Source: Lachnospiraceae bacterium | GTDB taxonomy: Bacteria; Bacillota; Clostridia; Lachnospirales; Lachnospiraceae | Length of the DNA stretch: 64,000 bases | Assembly: GCA_017552985.1 (NCBI GenBank) | Contig: JAFZNO010000087.1 | Coordinates: 30,948-94,947 of the forward strand | Direction: 5' to 3' | Shown here: positions 24,346 through 32,709 of the stretch, piece by piece | How the letters are laid out: the number at the start of each line of letters is the position of its first letter | Numbering within the stretch: the stretch's first letter is position 1 | Notes under the pieces: generated by a model | Databases searched by the model: none | Seen by the model: the letters and a program-made list of their open reading frames with translations, nothing else | Told to the model about the DNA's origin: nothing | Program-made: the position numbers and the translations under genes

Positions 24346-25047
24346 ATGAGTTTTGTCGAAATCAAGAACGTGAAAAAGCATTACGGCGAGGGCGAGGCCA
24401 GGGCGGCCGTGCTGACGGGCGTGGACCTCAGCATCGAGAAAGGGGAGCTTTGTGTATTGCTTGGTCCCTCCGGAAGCGGAAAGTCAACGCTTCTGAACAT
24501 CATTGGCGGCATCGATGACGCGGACGAGGGGTATGTTGTGATCAACGGGGAAAAGACCGCTGACATGAATGAAAAGAGGCTCACCCAGTACCGCAGAAAC
24601 CACTTAGGATATGTTTTTCAGATGTATAATCTGATCCCGAACCTTACGGTGCGCGAGAACGTGGAGGTTGGCGCGTACCTTAGCAAAAAGCCCCTTAAGG
24701 TTGATGAACTGTTAAAAACCCTTGGCCTTTACGAGCACAGAAACAAGCTGCCGAACCAGCTCTCCGGCGGTCAGCAGCAGCGCACTGCCATTGGCCGCGC
24801 GGTCATCAAGAACCCTGACATTTTGCTTTGCGATGAGCCGACGGGCGCCTTGGATTACAACACTTCGAAGGAAATCTTAGCTCTTCTCGAGCGAATCAAT
24901 CGTGAGTATGGAAACACTATCATCATGGTGACGCACAACGATGCGCTGAAAAACATGGCGGACCGCGTGGTGAAGCTGCGCGACGGCCGCATCAGCCGCA
25001 ATTACCTCAATGAGAAGCGGATGCCCGTTTCTGAGATTGAGTGGTAA
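24346..25047 (+). CDS. ABC exporter ATP-binding protein (MacB/LolD type)
   Basis: A 233-residue ATPase: Walker A GPSGSGKST, Q-loop VFQMYNLIPNLT, signature LSGGQQQRTAIGRA, Walker B ILLCDEPTGALD, H-loop VTHN. The GALD D-loop and sequence style place it with MacB/LolD/FtsE ATPases that power FtsX-type permeases. AAAGGAG precedes the ATG and the permease gene starts 10 bases after its stop. It is controlled by the Mn2+-type riboswitch leader. Tyr-Val is written TAT GTT at 24532 and 24610, against the habit of the window, hinting at foreign origin. Confidence 0.9.
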   Translation: MSFVEIKNVKKHYGEGEARAAVLTGVDLSIEKGELCVLLGPSGSGKSTLLNIIGGIDDADEGYVVINGEKTADMNEKRLTQYRRNHLGYVFQMYNLIPNLTVRENVEVGAYLSKKPLKVDELLKTLGLYEHRNKLPNQLSGGQQQRTAIGRAVIKNPDILLCDEPTGALDYNTSKEILALLERINREYGNTIIMVTHNDALKNMADRVVKLRDGRISRNYLNEKRMPVSEIEW

Positions 25048-25057
25048 GGAGGCGCCC

Positions 25058-27373
25058 ATGAGAAACCCAATGAATCGCAGATACCTTAGGGAACTAAAGG
25101 CAGACTTTGGAAAATATCTTGTGATCTTTTTGTTTATCATCATGGTCGTCTCGGTGGTTTCAAGCTTCCTTGTCGCAAATGCCGGCGTTGCGAAGGCATA
25201 TTATGGCGCCATGGAGAAAAACCATGTGGAGAGCGGCCACCTGGCCTTCAATGTTCGCCCGGACGACGAGCTTTTGGAGCGGATTTCCTCCAAGGCGAAG
25301 ATCACTTTTTATCCGGCGGACTATTTTGAAGAGGAAAACGATGGCGTGACCATGCGCGTCTATCGCTTAGGGAGCGACGTCAATCTCCCGGAACTCATGG
25401 AAGGGCGGCTCCCTGAGGCGCCTGACGAGATCGCCATCGACAATCTGCACTCCTTAAACGCAGGGATAAAAATCGGCGACCGCATTCAGGTCGACGGGCA
25501 TTTGGTGACGGTCACGGGCTTTGTGGCGCTTCCCAATTACACGGCGCTCTTTAAGGACAATGCCGACCTGATGTTTGACATCCAGGGCTTTGGCGTCGGC
25601 GTGATGTCTGAGGAGGGGTTCGATGCGTTTTCCTCCGAGCACGTGACGATCGGATATGCGTGGACATATGATGAAAAGCCCGAAACGGACAAGGAAAAGA
25701 ACGACGCGGCCCAGAAGGTCCTCGAGGCCCTTCGCGAGGAGCTGACTGAGGTCAATACAAAGATCATCATGCGTGCCATGCAAGGCGAGAAGGATCTGAC
25801 CATGCTTGAGGTCACGGACTTTGTGCCGGGCCATGAGAACAAGGCGATCAATTTCGCGGGCGAAGACATGACGGGCGACAGCGCCTCCATCTCCGTTTTC
25901 TTATATATTGTCGTGGGCGTTCTTGCTTTCATTGTGGCCGTGACGACGCTGAATACGCTTTCGAAGGAGGCAACCGTCATCGGAACCCTTCGCGCATCTG
26001 GCTATACGCGCGGCGAAATGATCCGTCATTATCTGGTGCTTCCCTTCGCATCCTTTTTTGTCGGCATGGCAGTCGGGAACCTTTTGGGCTATACCGTCAT
26101 GCGCGATTTCATGCTGGGCGTCTACCGTTCCATGTATTCCTTCGGCAGGGCCGAGACGCTGTGGAACCGGGAAGCATTTCTGAAGACGACGCTGATTCCG
26201 AGCCTGATCATGATCACGATCAATTACGTGATCCTTGCCTGGAAGCTGCGCATCAAACCCTTACGCTTCCTGCGCAGGGAGATTTCGGGCCGCGAAAGAA
26301 AGCGCGCCATGCGCCTTTCCCGCAAGATCCCCTTCACTTGGAGATTCCGCATCCGCATTATCATTCAGAACATGTCCAATTACGTGATGCTGGTCATCGG
26401 CGTGATATTAGCGGGCGCGATCATCATCTTCGGATTAATGTTCCAGCCGCTTCTCGACGAGGTTTCAAGGCGGATCGCGGACACGCCGATCAGCCGTTAC
26501 CAGTATATACTCAAGTCGCCGGAGGATGTTTTGGATGAGGCGGCTGAGAAGTTTGCGCTTGCTTCGTTGGAGACGACGCGCAGGGACTTCAAGACGGATG
26601 AGATCTCGGTTTACGGGGTTTCTGAGGGCAGCCGGTATGTCAAAAAGGAGATTCCCGAGAACCAGGCGCTTTTGTCGAATGGTTACATGGAGAAATATGG
26701 CGTGGAGGAGGGTGATCGCGTCAGCCTTTATGACAAATATGCGGACAAGACTTACGAATTTACCGTAGCGGGCGAATATCCTTACGAGGCTTCCCTGGCG
26801 GTTTTCATGAATTTGGGTGAGTTCAATGAGATGTTCGAGAAGACGCCTGATTACTACAGCGGGTATTTTTCGGACCGCGAGCTGGAGGGCCTGACCGAGT
26901 CCAACGTATACGTGAAGATTGACAGCGCAAGCCTTGGAGGCCTTGCGACGCAGCTTTGGGAGTCCTTCGCGGGCATCATGGGGCCCGTGCGCTGGTTTGG
27001 CGTGATCATGTTTGTCCTCATGGTATATCTTCTCGCCAAGCAGATCATCGAGCGGAATCAGACAAGCATTTCCATGACGAAGATTCTTGGCTTTTCCAAT
27101 GGAGAGATTGGCGGCCTTTATATCGCGTCGACCACCATCGTCGTTGTCGCGAGCCTGTTTTTGGCTATTCCTCTGGTTGACCGGCTTCTTCGCCTAATCT
27201 TCGAAAACTATCTCTATAAGCGCGTGAGTGGCTTCCTGCCTTACTGTGTAAGCAACGACTGCTATGTTAAAATGGTCCTTCTTGGCATCGCAAGCTACGC
27301 TGCCGTCGTGATTCTGCAGCTCCTCAAGATCCGCGCCATCAAAAAGAGCGACGCACTCAAGACGCTAGAGTAA
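25058..27373 (+). CDS. FtsX/MacB-type ABC permease with two FtsX domains
   Basis: The start at ATG 25058 has AAGGAGG five bases before it. The 771-residue protein has an N-terminal helix (FGKYLVIFLFIIMVVSVVSSFLVA), a ~250-residue outer domain, three helices of the first FtsX domain (about 290-400), another helix, a second outer domain and a second FtsX helix set ending LQLLKIRAIKKSDALKTLE. Such permeases do not import; they extrude peptides or drugs or transmit force. The substrate is unknown, though the riboswitch suggests a link to Mn2+. Five Xaa-Val junctions use NAT GTN (25223, 25250, 26525, 26636, 27263). Confidence 0.85.
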   Translation: MRNPMNRRYLRELKADFGKYLVIFLFIIMVVSVVSSFLVANAGVAKAYYGAMEKNHVESGHLAFNVRPDDELLERISSKAKITFYPADYFEEENDGVTMRVYRLGSDVNLPELMEGRLPEAPDEIAIDNLHSLNAGIKIGDRIQVDGHLVTVTGFVALPNYTALFKDNADLMFDIQGFGVGVMSEEGFDAFSSEHVTIGYAWTYDEKPETDKEKNDAAQKVLEALREELTEVNTKIIMRAMQGEKDLTMLEVTDFVPGHENKAINFAGEDMTGDSASISVFLYIVVGVLAFIVAVTTLNTLSKEATVIGTLRASGYTRGEMIRHYLVLPFASFFVGMAVGNLLGYTVMRDFMLGVYRSMYSFGRAETLWNREAFLKTTLIPSLIMITINYVILAWKLRIKPLRFLRREISGRERKRAMRLSRKIPFTWRFRIRIIIQNMSNYVMLVIGVILAGAIIIFGLMFQPLLDEVSRRIADTPISRYQYILKSPEDVLDEAAEKFALASLETTRRDFKTDEISVYGVSEGSRYVKKEIPENQALLSNGYMEKYGVEEGDRVSLYDKYADKTYEFTVAGEYPYEASLAVFMNLGEFNEMFEKTPDYYSGYFSDRELEGLTESNVYVKIDSASLGGLATQLWESFAGIMGPVRWFGVIMFVLMVYLLAKQIIERNQTSISMTKILGFSNGEIGGLYIASTTIVVVASLFLAIPLVDRLLRLIFENYLYKRVSGFLPYCVSNDCYVKMVLLGIASYAAVVILQLLKIRAIKKSDALKTLE

Positions 27374-27399
27374 AGCAAGTCAAAAACGACATCAACACC

Positions 27400-27423
27400 A
27401 CCGGCACCATTGAGTGGGAATAA
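27400..27423 (+). repeat. guaA 3'-end copy 2 (putative attR)
   Basis: Twenty-four bases encoding TGTIEWE-stop in frame, without any guaA sequence upstream. They match 21293-21316 except at two synonymous sites. If an element integrated at guaA, this is the displaced original tail. Confidence 0.6.
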
Positions 27424-27432
27424 GGTGACTTT

Positions 27433-27470
27433 CCCGCGAACCCTTATATAAGGGCTCGCGGGATTTTTTT
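27433..27470 (+). terminator. Intrinsic terminator, copy 1 of a repeated type
   Basis: CCCGCGAACCCTTAT pairs with ATAAGGGCTCGCGGG (one mismatch), then ATTTTTTT. The sequence resembles the terminator at 32476-32517 and may be the original guaA terminator displaced by the island. Confidence 0.85.
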
Positions 27471-27524
27471 GCCTCCGTGACCCAATCTTGACCAAAATCT
27501 GCAGATAATTATCCAGGCAACGTG

Positions 27525-27555
27525 TTGACTCGTCCCTTGGGGCAGGGTTTATACT
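27525..27555 (+). promoter_or_regulatory. MerR-type promoter of the split ABC exporter operon
   Basis: TTGACT (27525-27530), 19-base spacer, TATACT (27550-27555). CCCT/AGGG (27534-27537, 27544-27547) form a weak centred dyad. The operon's last gene is a MerR regulator. Confidence 0.65.
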
Positions 27556-27579
27556 TTAGCAACAAAGGAGGAGAAACCT

Positions 27580-28503
27580 ATGCGGGTACTGGGCTGGCTA
27601 ATAAAGAAAAACCGGGGGTGGGTCATCTTGGCGCTTCTTGCGGCGATCCTTTCCAATGGTTCGCAGATTGCCTTCATGTTCTTTGTCGGGGAGCTGGTGA
27701 ATCAGATTGAAGGAAGAAGTAAGATAGAGCTTTCGTTTTTCCTGCTGATGGGAGTTTTTCTTCTCTCTAACGCGACGACGCAGTTTCTTTATCAGCTGAC
27801 GGGACGCTATTGCACGGAGAGGGCGGCGCATACGCTGAGGATGGGATATCTTCGGGCGAAGCTGCAAAGCTCCGTGCGCGAGGCGGAAGAAGACAGCGTG
27901 GCGCATGCCATGTCCGTGGTGCAAAATGAGCTGAGCAACGCAAACCAGTATCTGAGCAGTACGCTGTTTGAAATGGCGGGCATGTCCGTGAGTGGGATCA
28001 TAGTCTTTGTCTTTTTGATCTTTGTAAACGCAAAACTTACCATGGTTTTTTTGTGTCCAACGGTTCTCACGCTTATCTACGTGGTGTTGTCGGGAAAGAA
28101 GCTTTCGAAGATCGTGACGGCGACCCTGGAGGAGAAAAACCATCTAAATCGCATCGCTTACGGCTGCGTTGACAGTTTTCCCATGATCACGGTCTTTGAT
28201 GCCAAAAGTTTTTTGATGGACCGCTTCGAACAGGTCTTGGAGAAATGGGGGATCGCGGAGGTGAAAAAGGACCGGATGTTTGCGATCTTTAATTCCCTGT
28301 CCGGCGTGCTTTCCAGGCTTCCGCTCCTTTTGCTGTTACTGGCGGGAAGTTACATGGTGCTCACGGGGGAGATCCTTCTGGGCACGCTGATCACGTTTTT
28401 GAATCTGCAAAAGAGCGTCACGCAGTTTGTCATGAATCTGCCGTCTTGGCTCGCGGGATTTAAGACCTTTACGGTGAACCTGTCAAGAATCGACGTGGCA
28501 TGA
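27580..28503 (+). CDS. ABC exporter transmembrane domain protein, first subunit
   Basis: A 307-residue protein with about six membrane helices in the type-I (ABC_membrane) exporter pattern, including the long coupling-helix segments around LRMGYLRAKLQ and FDAKSFLMDRFEQVLEKW. The fused nucleotide-binding domain that normally follows is missing: the chain ends at NLSRIDVA, the usual start of the linker. The ATPase is the next gene. GGAGGAG precedes the ATG and a MerR-type promoter lies 25 bases upstream. Substrate unknown; drug or peptide export is likely. Confidence 0.8.
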   Translation: MRVLGWLIKKNRGWVILALLAAILSNGSQIAFMFFVGELVNQIEGRSKIELSFFLLMGVFLLSNATTQFLYQLTGRYCTERAAHTLRMGYLRAKLQSSVREAEEDSVAHAMSVVQNELSNANQYLSSTLFEMAGMSVSGIIVFVFLIFVNAKLTMVFLCPTVLTLIYVVLSGKKLSKIVTATLEEKNHLNRIAYGCVDSFPMITVFDAKSFLMDRFEQVLEKWGIAEVKKDRMFAIFNSLSGVLSRLPLLLLLLAGSYMVLTGEILLGTLITFLNLQKSVTQFVMNLPSWLAGFKTFTVNLSRIDVA

Positions 28504-28580
28504 CCAAGACAATCGGTGCGCATGAATCTGAAAAAACGAAGTGTATGAAACAACGGCAATCAGTCGAAGGAGAGAACGTC

Positions 28581-29192
28581 ATGAACGTGATAGAGTTAGA
28601 TCAAGTGAGTTTTTCCTATGGAGAACGTAAGGTCGTAAACCAGGTGACTTTGGCCGTTCCTAAGGGAAAGCACGTAGGGATCGTGGGGGAGAGCGGGTGC
28701 GGAAAAAGTACGCTCCTAAAGCTTCTTTCGGGGCTGTACGCGCCCACGGAAGGGACGATCAAGATCAGTAAGTCTGTTTCCATTGTCATGCAGACGCCGC
28801 AGCTCCTTCCCATGACCATTCTCGAGAATATTACTTTGGGACGGGAGTATCCTAAGGAGTGGATCCATCACGTCGTAAATCTGTCGTGCCTGGATCAGTG
28901 GGTTGCTTCGCTACGGGATGGGCTGGACACCTATCTTGGGGATCGTGCCAATGAGTTGTCCGGCGGGCAGGCGCAGAGGATCGCCATCGCCAGGGCCGTC
29001 TGCAAGAATTCAGAGATCATTCTCTTGGATGAGCCCACTTCCGCCCTGGATCATGAGACTGAAAAGTCCGTGCTGGAGGCGCTAAGGAGGGCCACTGAGG
29101 GGAAGACGGTGATCCACGTAACGCATCAGAGGAGCCATTTGGAAGCGTATGACAGTATCTACCAGATGAGAGAGGGAAAGCTGTATGGATAA
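28581..29192 (+). CDS. Stand-alone ABC ATPase of the split exporter
   Basis: The start at ATG 28581 has AAGGAGAG six bases upstream; an earlier in-frame ATG at 28500 overlaps the previous stop but lacks a site. The product (203 residues) is a compact exporter-type NBD: Walker A GESGCGKST, Q-loop VMQTPQLLP, signature LSGGQAQRIAIARA, Walker B IILLDEPTSALD, H-loop VTHQ. It overlaps the next TMD gene by eight bases. A single ATPase gene is flanked by two different TMD genes, so one NBD pair probably powers a TMD heterodimer. Confidence 0.85.
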   Translation: MNVIELDQVSFSYGERKVVNQVTLAVPKGKHVGIVGESGCGKSTLLKLLSGLYAPTEGTIKISKSVSIVMQTPQLLPMTILENITLGREYPKEWIHHVVNLSCLDQWVASLRDGLDTYLGDRANELSGGQAQRIAIARAVCKNSEIILLDEPTSALDHETEKSVLEALRRATEGKTVIHVTHQRSHLEAYDSIYQMREGKLYG

Positions 29193-30150
29193 ACGAGTAT
29201 GGAGAATGCTGCGGGAGATCGGGGCGGCGAAGGTGATGCTGATCATCTTGCTGCTTCGGGCACCCTTTGATCTTTTGAACGCGATCCTGACGGCCAACGT
29301 TCTGGAGCGCTTTGTCAGGATCGCTGAGCTTGGAGAGAAGGAAAAGCTTCTTGGCACTTTTCTGACCTTTTTGCTATTATCCGCATTGCTCTTTGTTTAT
29401 AACATGACGGTCTGGATGACGATCTCCGTGAAGGGAACCGTTGCCATGCATCAGAAATTCCGGCGGAAAATGCTTGGGGTCATTCTGGCTAAGGATTATG
29501 GCGAGATTGAGAAGAGGTCCAATGGGGACTGGATCACGAGACTTGGCACGGACATAGACAGAACCTGTGATTACTTGGTCGCGCCAGTGAATTTCATGCA
29601 CCTTTTCATCGCGGCGGTGAGCTTTCTCGGGAGCAGTATGATCCTGATCAGGATGAATGCATCGTTATTTTTCATTGCCATGGCGGTCATGATCCCGTTT
29701 TTCCTGCTTGGAACCATAGTCATGACCCGAAACGTGCCAAAATATAAGAAAAGAGCCATGGAAAAGCTGGCAGAGTATACCAACTGGGTGGAGCCCGTGC
29801 TTGCGAGCCAGGTGACGATCCGGGTGTATGAGGGAGAAGAATTTGTCCTAAAAAAAGTGGAAGAGGTCAGCCGGGCCGTATTGCGCGAGAACGTGAAGGC
29901 GCACCTAAGGATCGCGGGGAGTTCCCTTTGCAATGTCTTCTCGGGAAACCTGGGCTACCTATTGCTTCTCTTTGTGGGAAATAGTATGATGGGAGAAGAA
30001 ATACAAGACTTCGCAATGCTGTCAAAGATTACACAGTATCGCGGCGAAATGACGCGTGACGTGATGATCGCCAGTAGCTGTTTTGGCAACATGCGAACGA
30101 ATTTGGCAGGCGTTTCACGAGTGAGCGAGGTGCTCGAAGAGAGAGGGTGA
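29185..30150 (+). CDS. ABC exporter transmembrane domain protein, second subunit
   Basis: A 321-residue protein with about six helices and the ABC_membrane fold (LRAPFDLLNAIL, GDWITRLGTDIDRTCDYL, VLASQVTIRVYEGEEFVLKKVEEV). As in the first subunit the chain stops before any NBD, at SRVSEVLEERG. It overlaps the ATPase gene upstream by eight bases, and the MerR gene begins within six bases of its stop. It probably pairs with the first TMD protein. One Asn-Val junction uses AAT GTC (29932). Confidence 0.8.
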   Translation: MDKRVWRMLREIGAAKVMLIILLLRAPFDLLNAILTANVLERFVRIAELGEKEKLLGTFLTFLLLSALLFVYNMTVWMTISVKGTVAMHQKFRRKMLGVILAKDYGEIEKRSNGDWITRLGTDIDRTCDYLVAPVNFMHLFIAAVSFLGSSMILIRMNASLFFIAMAVMIPFFLLGTIVMTRNVPKYKKRAMEKLAEYTNWVEPVLASQVTIRVYEGEEFVLKKVEEVSRAVLRENVKAHLRIAGSSLCNVFSGNLGYLLLLFVGNSMMGEEIQDFAMLSKITQYRGEMTRDVMIASSCFGNMRTNLAGVSRVSEVLEERG

Positions 30151-30155
30151 CCAAA

Positions 30156-30638
30156 ATGAATTTGGACGGGGAGTTTCAGTTACTCAAGATTGGAGAATTG
30201 GCGGCCTTGGCGGGGATTTCCGTGAAGGCTTTGCGGGTGTATGAAAAGAAGAACGTCATCAAACCAGTCCGGGTGGATGAAGCAAGTGGATACCGTTATT
30301 ATTCCGCGGGGCAACTGGAGCAGGTGGAATCTTTGATGGAGCTGCAGGACATGGGATTTTCGCTTGCGGAGATCGAGCAGATCCTGTCCGGAGAGCGCTC
30401 GAAGGAGGAGATCCTGAAGCTTTTTGAAGAGAAGGAGCGCTCGCTTCAGGAGGTCCTTTGGAAAACGCAGGCAAAGCTGGAGGAGCTTGGCTCCATCAAG
30501 GATCGGATGGAAAACGGACAGGACGCACGGCGCATCCAGGAGATGACGGACGAAGAGAGGGCCTGGTATCTTGCAAAGCTCGTGAGAGTCAACGATCATA
30601 ACGTAAGACAGGCGCTCAGCGAAGCCATCTGGTTGTGA
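30156..30638 (+). CDS. MerR-family regulator of the split ABC exporter
   Basis: A 160-residue MerR protein: winged helix LLKIGELAALAGISVKALRVYEKKNVIKP..SGYRYYSAGQ, a coiled coil to ~115 and a short C-terminal tail without Cys metal-binding loops. ATG 30156 is nine bases after GAGAGGG; GTG 30147 is an alternative overlapping the previous stop. As the last gene of the operon it likely controls the 19-bp-spacer promoter at 27525-27555, forming a feedback loop for exporter expression. Confidence 0.8.
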   Translation: MNLDGEFQLLKIGELAALAGISVKALRVYEKKNVIKPVRVDEASGYRYYSAGQLEQVESLMELQDMGFSLAEIEQILSGERSKEEILKLFEEKERSLQEVLWKTQAKLEELGSIKDRMENGQDARRIQEMTDEERAWYLAKLVRVNDHNVRQALSEAIWL

Positions 30639-30761
30639 TCCGGGAAGTGAAAAGTAACGATCGGTTGCGGCAAACGCATGCACGTTATTTGCCTTGAACG
30701 TGAAATGACGGTGCGGAAACGGAGACGATGGATTTAGAAAGTATGAAAAAATAACAATGTA

Positions 30762-30790
30762 TGAAACTTTTTAAAATAAACCCCGTCTAT
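30762..30790 (+). promoter_or_regulatory. Near-consensus ECF-sigma promoter
   Basis: TGAAAC (30762-30767) with the usual T-run, a 16-base spacer and CGTCTAT (30784-30790). This is the textbook sigmaW/sigmaM-like layout. It drives the lipoprotein gene starting at 30847. Confidence 0.6.
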
Positions 30791-30846
30791 ATGGATGGAA
30801 CCGCCTGAAATAAGGCATGGAAAACAGATAAGACGAGGGAAGGGAA

Positions 30847-32448
30847 ATGAGGGAAGAGTTCGAAAATCAAAACAATCAGAAGGCAAAAATACGAGTCGTT
30901 GCAATGGCACTTTTGGTGCTGCTTGTCAGCTGTCTGCTTGGCGGGTGTGGTTCTGCCAAAACGAATGGCAAAGATGGATCCACGCAATCTTCCGATGGGA
31001 CGGATGCCCAGACGGGATCGGGGAAAGAGAATGAAGATGAGAAAGCGGAGATCCTGCTGGTATACCGGAGATCGAACTATGCCTGGGGTTTTAATGACAA
31101 TGGATACGTAATTGACACGAAGGGGCGGTTCTACGCATATGACAATGGCTGTCCTCGGCCCTTGGACGGCGATGAGGGCGGAGACATTCTTTCCCTTACG
31201 GAATATTTGGAAGTCATTCTTGAGAATGATCAGGGCGTGCAGGTGTTTGACGAAGAATTTGTTGAAGAGATCTCAAAGCTTGGCGCGGACCTTACTCCGG
31301 AGGATGAGTTTTCGAATGATCACAAAATGTGTGATTACGGTCAGGAAACGATCTATTATTTTAATCCCGTAACGAGGAAGCTTATGAAATGTCAAAGCAC
31401 CGGTGACGTGGATCAGAAGCCCAAGAATAAGAGTGCGGCCAAGATTGTTAAGCTTTTGGAAAAGGCGATCCGAAAGGAAGCGAAACTTGCGAAAGATACG
31501 GATGAAGTACGGGACGTGCCCAAGGTATATTCCATGGGCGAGTGTTTTGAGATGGAATTTGAAGTGAGTATTATAAGTGAGTGGACGGGAAAGTGGATCG
31601 TGAAGGATGCCGATCAGCTTAACGACTTTGCGGCCATGAGTGGAATTAGGGTAAACGAGATCCTGGAGAAGATGAAGGACGCACGCATGGAGTCCCCCGC
31701 GTTCTTTATCACCATAGAAAATGCCGGTAAAGAAAAACAAGTGCAAAATCCCAAAGCCTTTTGGGTGTGCGGTGAATGCTGTGATTTCGTGATTGACAAA
31801 GATAAAACGGAAGCGGCGGATCACTTTTTGTGCCGCGTCGCCGCGGTAAAAGGCAGCGTGCTCCCCGCAGACTTAAATTCCATACGTGATCTGGATGGTC
31901 AGGCATGGAAAGTATATGGTGAAAGCACTGCCCACCGCGAAGTGACCATAGCGGATGATTTAAGCATTGGGCACGTAGAGGACGAAGAATTTGTGGTGAT
32001 GCACGTCGGAGAGGATTACGTGCTTTTGCCTGGCGGAAGCAGGCAAGTGTTTTTGGGAGACTGTGCGGGAGACGTGCAGATGGAAGACGGACAGATTCTT
32101 CGCATTGTGGCGGATGGGGAGATTTATAATGGCGGCGAAGCGGGATTTATGAGGGACGTGTTTCTTGAGAAAGTAAAAGAAACGACGAACGTTACCTATC
32201 AGGAAGCGATCGAGAAAATGGAGTTCCCTGGCACGGAAGGGGCCAGGTTTTGGTGGGGAGAGCACGTGGTCAAGTATTGCGAAGGGGATCACGTTTTCCT
32301 TGTGGCACTCAATCGTGAATACGTTAACGTCTATTTGGACGGAGAACTGGCATTGCGGTATGAATTCGATGAAACAGAAGGAATTCTGACGCCGTTTTAT
32401 GAATATTTGGAAACCAGCAACGGCGACGTTGAATTTTCTGAGGAATGA
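30847..32448 (+). CDS. Lipoprotein of unknown function, probable ECF regulon member
   Basis: A 533-residue lipoprotein with a signal peptide ending in LLGGC (Cys34), a Ser/Gly/Asp linker and a large outer domain with no motif I recognise. The middle (VRDVPKVYSMGECFEMEFEV) and end (NVYLDGELALRYEFDE) look beta-rich. GAGGGAAGGGAA lies before the ATG. An ECF promoter at 30762-30790 suggests that it answers envelope stress. A strong terminator follows, so it is a single-gene unit. Confidence 0.7.
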   Translation: MREEFENQNNQKAKIRVVAMALLVLLVSCLLGGCGSAKTNGKDGSTQSSDGTDAQTGSGKENEDEKAEILLVYRRSNYAWGFNDNGYVIDTKGRFYAYDNGCPRPLDGDEGGDILSLTEYLEVILENDQGVQVFDEEFVEEISKLGADLTPEDEFSNDHKMCDYGQETIYYFNPVTRKLMKCQSTGDVDQKPKNKSAAKIVKLLEKAIRKEAKLAKDTDEVRDVPKVYSMGECFEMEFEVSIISEWTGKWIVKDADQLNDFAAMSGIRVNEILEKMKDARMESPAFFITIENAGKEKQVQNPKAFWVCGECCDFVIDKDKTEAADHFLCRVAAVKGSVLPADLNSIRDLDGQAWKVYGESTAHREVTIADDLSIGHVEDEEFVVMHVGEDYVLLPGGSRQVFLGDCAGDVQMEDGQILRIVADGEIYNGGEAGFMRDVFLEKVKETTNVTYQEAIEKMEFPGTEGARFWWGEHVVKYCEGDHVFLVALNREYVNVYLDGELALRYEFDETEGILTPFYEYLETSNGDVEFSEE

Positions 32449-32475
32449 CGGAACGGGCATCTAAATTGCAGATTT

Positions 32476-32517
32476 CCCGCGAACCTTTACATAATAAGGG
32501 TTCGCGGGATTTTTTTA
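32476..32517 (+). terminator. Intrinsic terminator, copy 2 of a repeated type
   Basis: CCCGCGAACC (32476-32485) pairs with GGTTCGCGGG (32499-32508), then ATTTTTTTA. Stem and flanks resemble the terminator at 27433-27470. Confidence 0.85.
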
Positions 32518-32709
32518 TTGCCTTTTCCATTAAAAATAGCTATCTAGAGGGGGAATACGCGGTCCAAGATGATGAATTAAAAAGGATTTCTTTGGGAAAA
32601 TAAATAAAAATTGTCGGAAAAAGTAAGAAAACGTGGTATGATAGATTTGGGTATGTTTTAAAATGCGTGGTACTCATGCGCATCAACGAGAATGAAAGAG
32701 TGAGACAAA

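Larger units (their letters stand above)
21317..27423. mobile_element. Putative small genomic island at the guaA 3' end
   Basis: About 6.1 kb bounded by the two guaA-end copies. It contains a - strand MerR/membrane-protein operon, a second MerR gene, a 36-codon ORF, and a riboswitch-controlled ABC exporter whose codon-junction usage differs from the rest of the window. No integrase or transposase is visible, so the element would be a remnant or one moved in trans. A short chance or recombinational duplication of the guaA tail is the alternative. Confidence 0.45.

Noticed and set aside
32611-32642. SigmaA promoter TTGTCG...TATGAT before the first hybrid kinase
   Set aside because: The spacer is 20 bases and the -35 box is poor; not strong enough to list as a feature.
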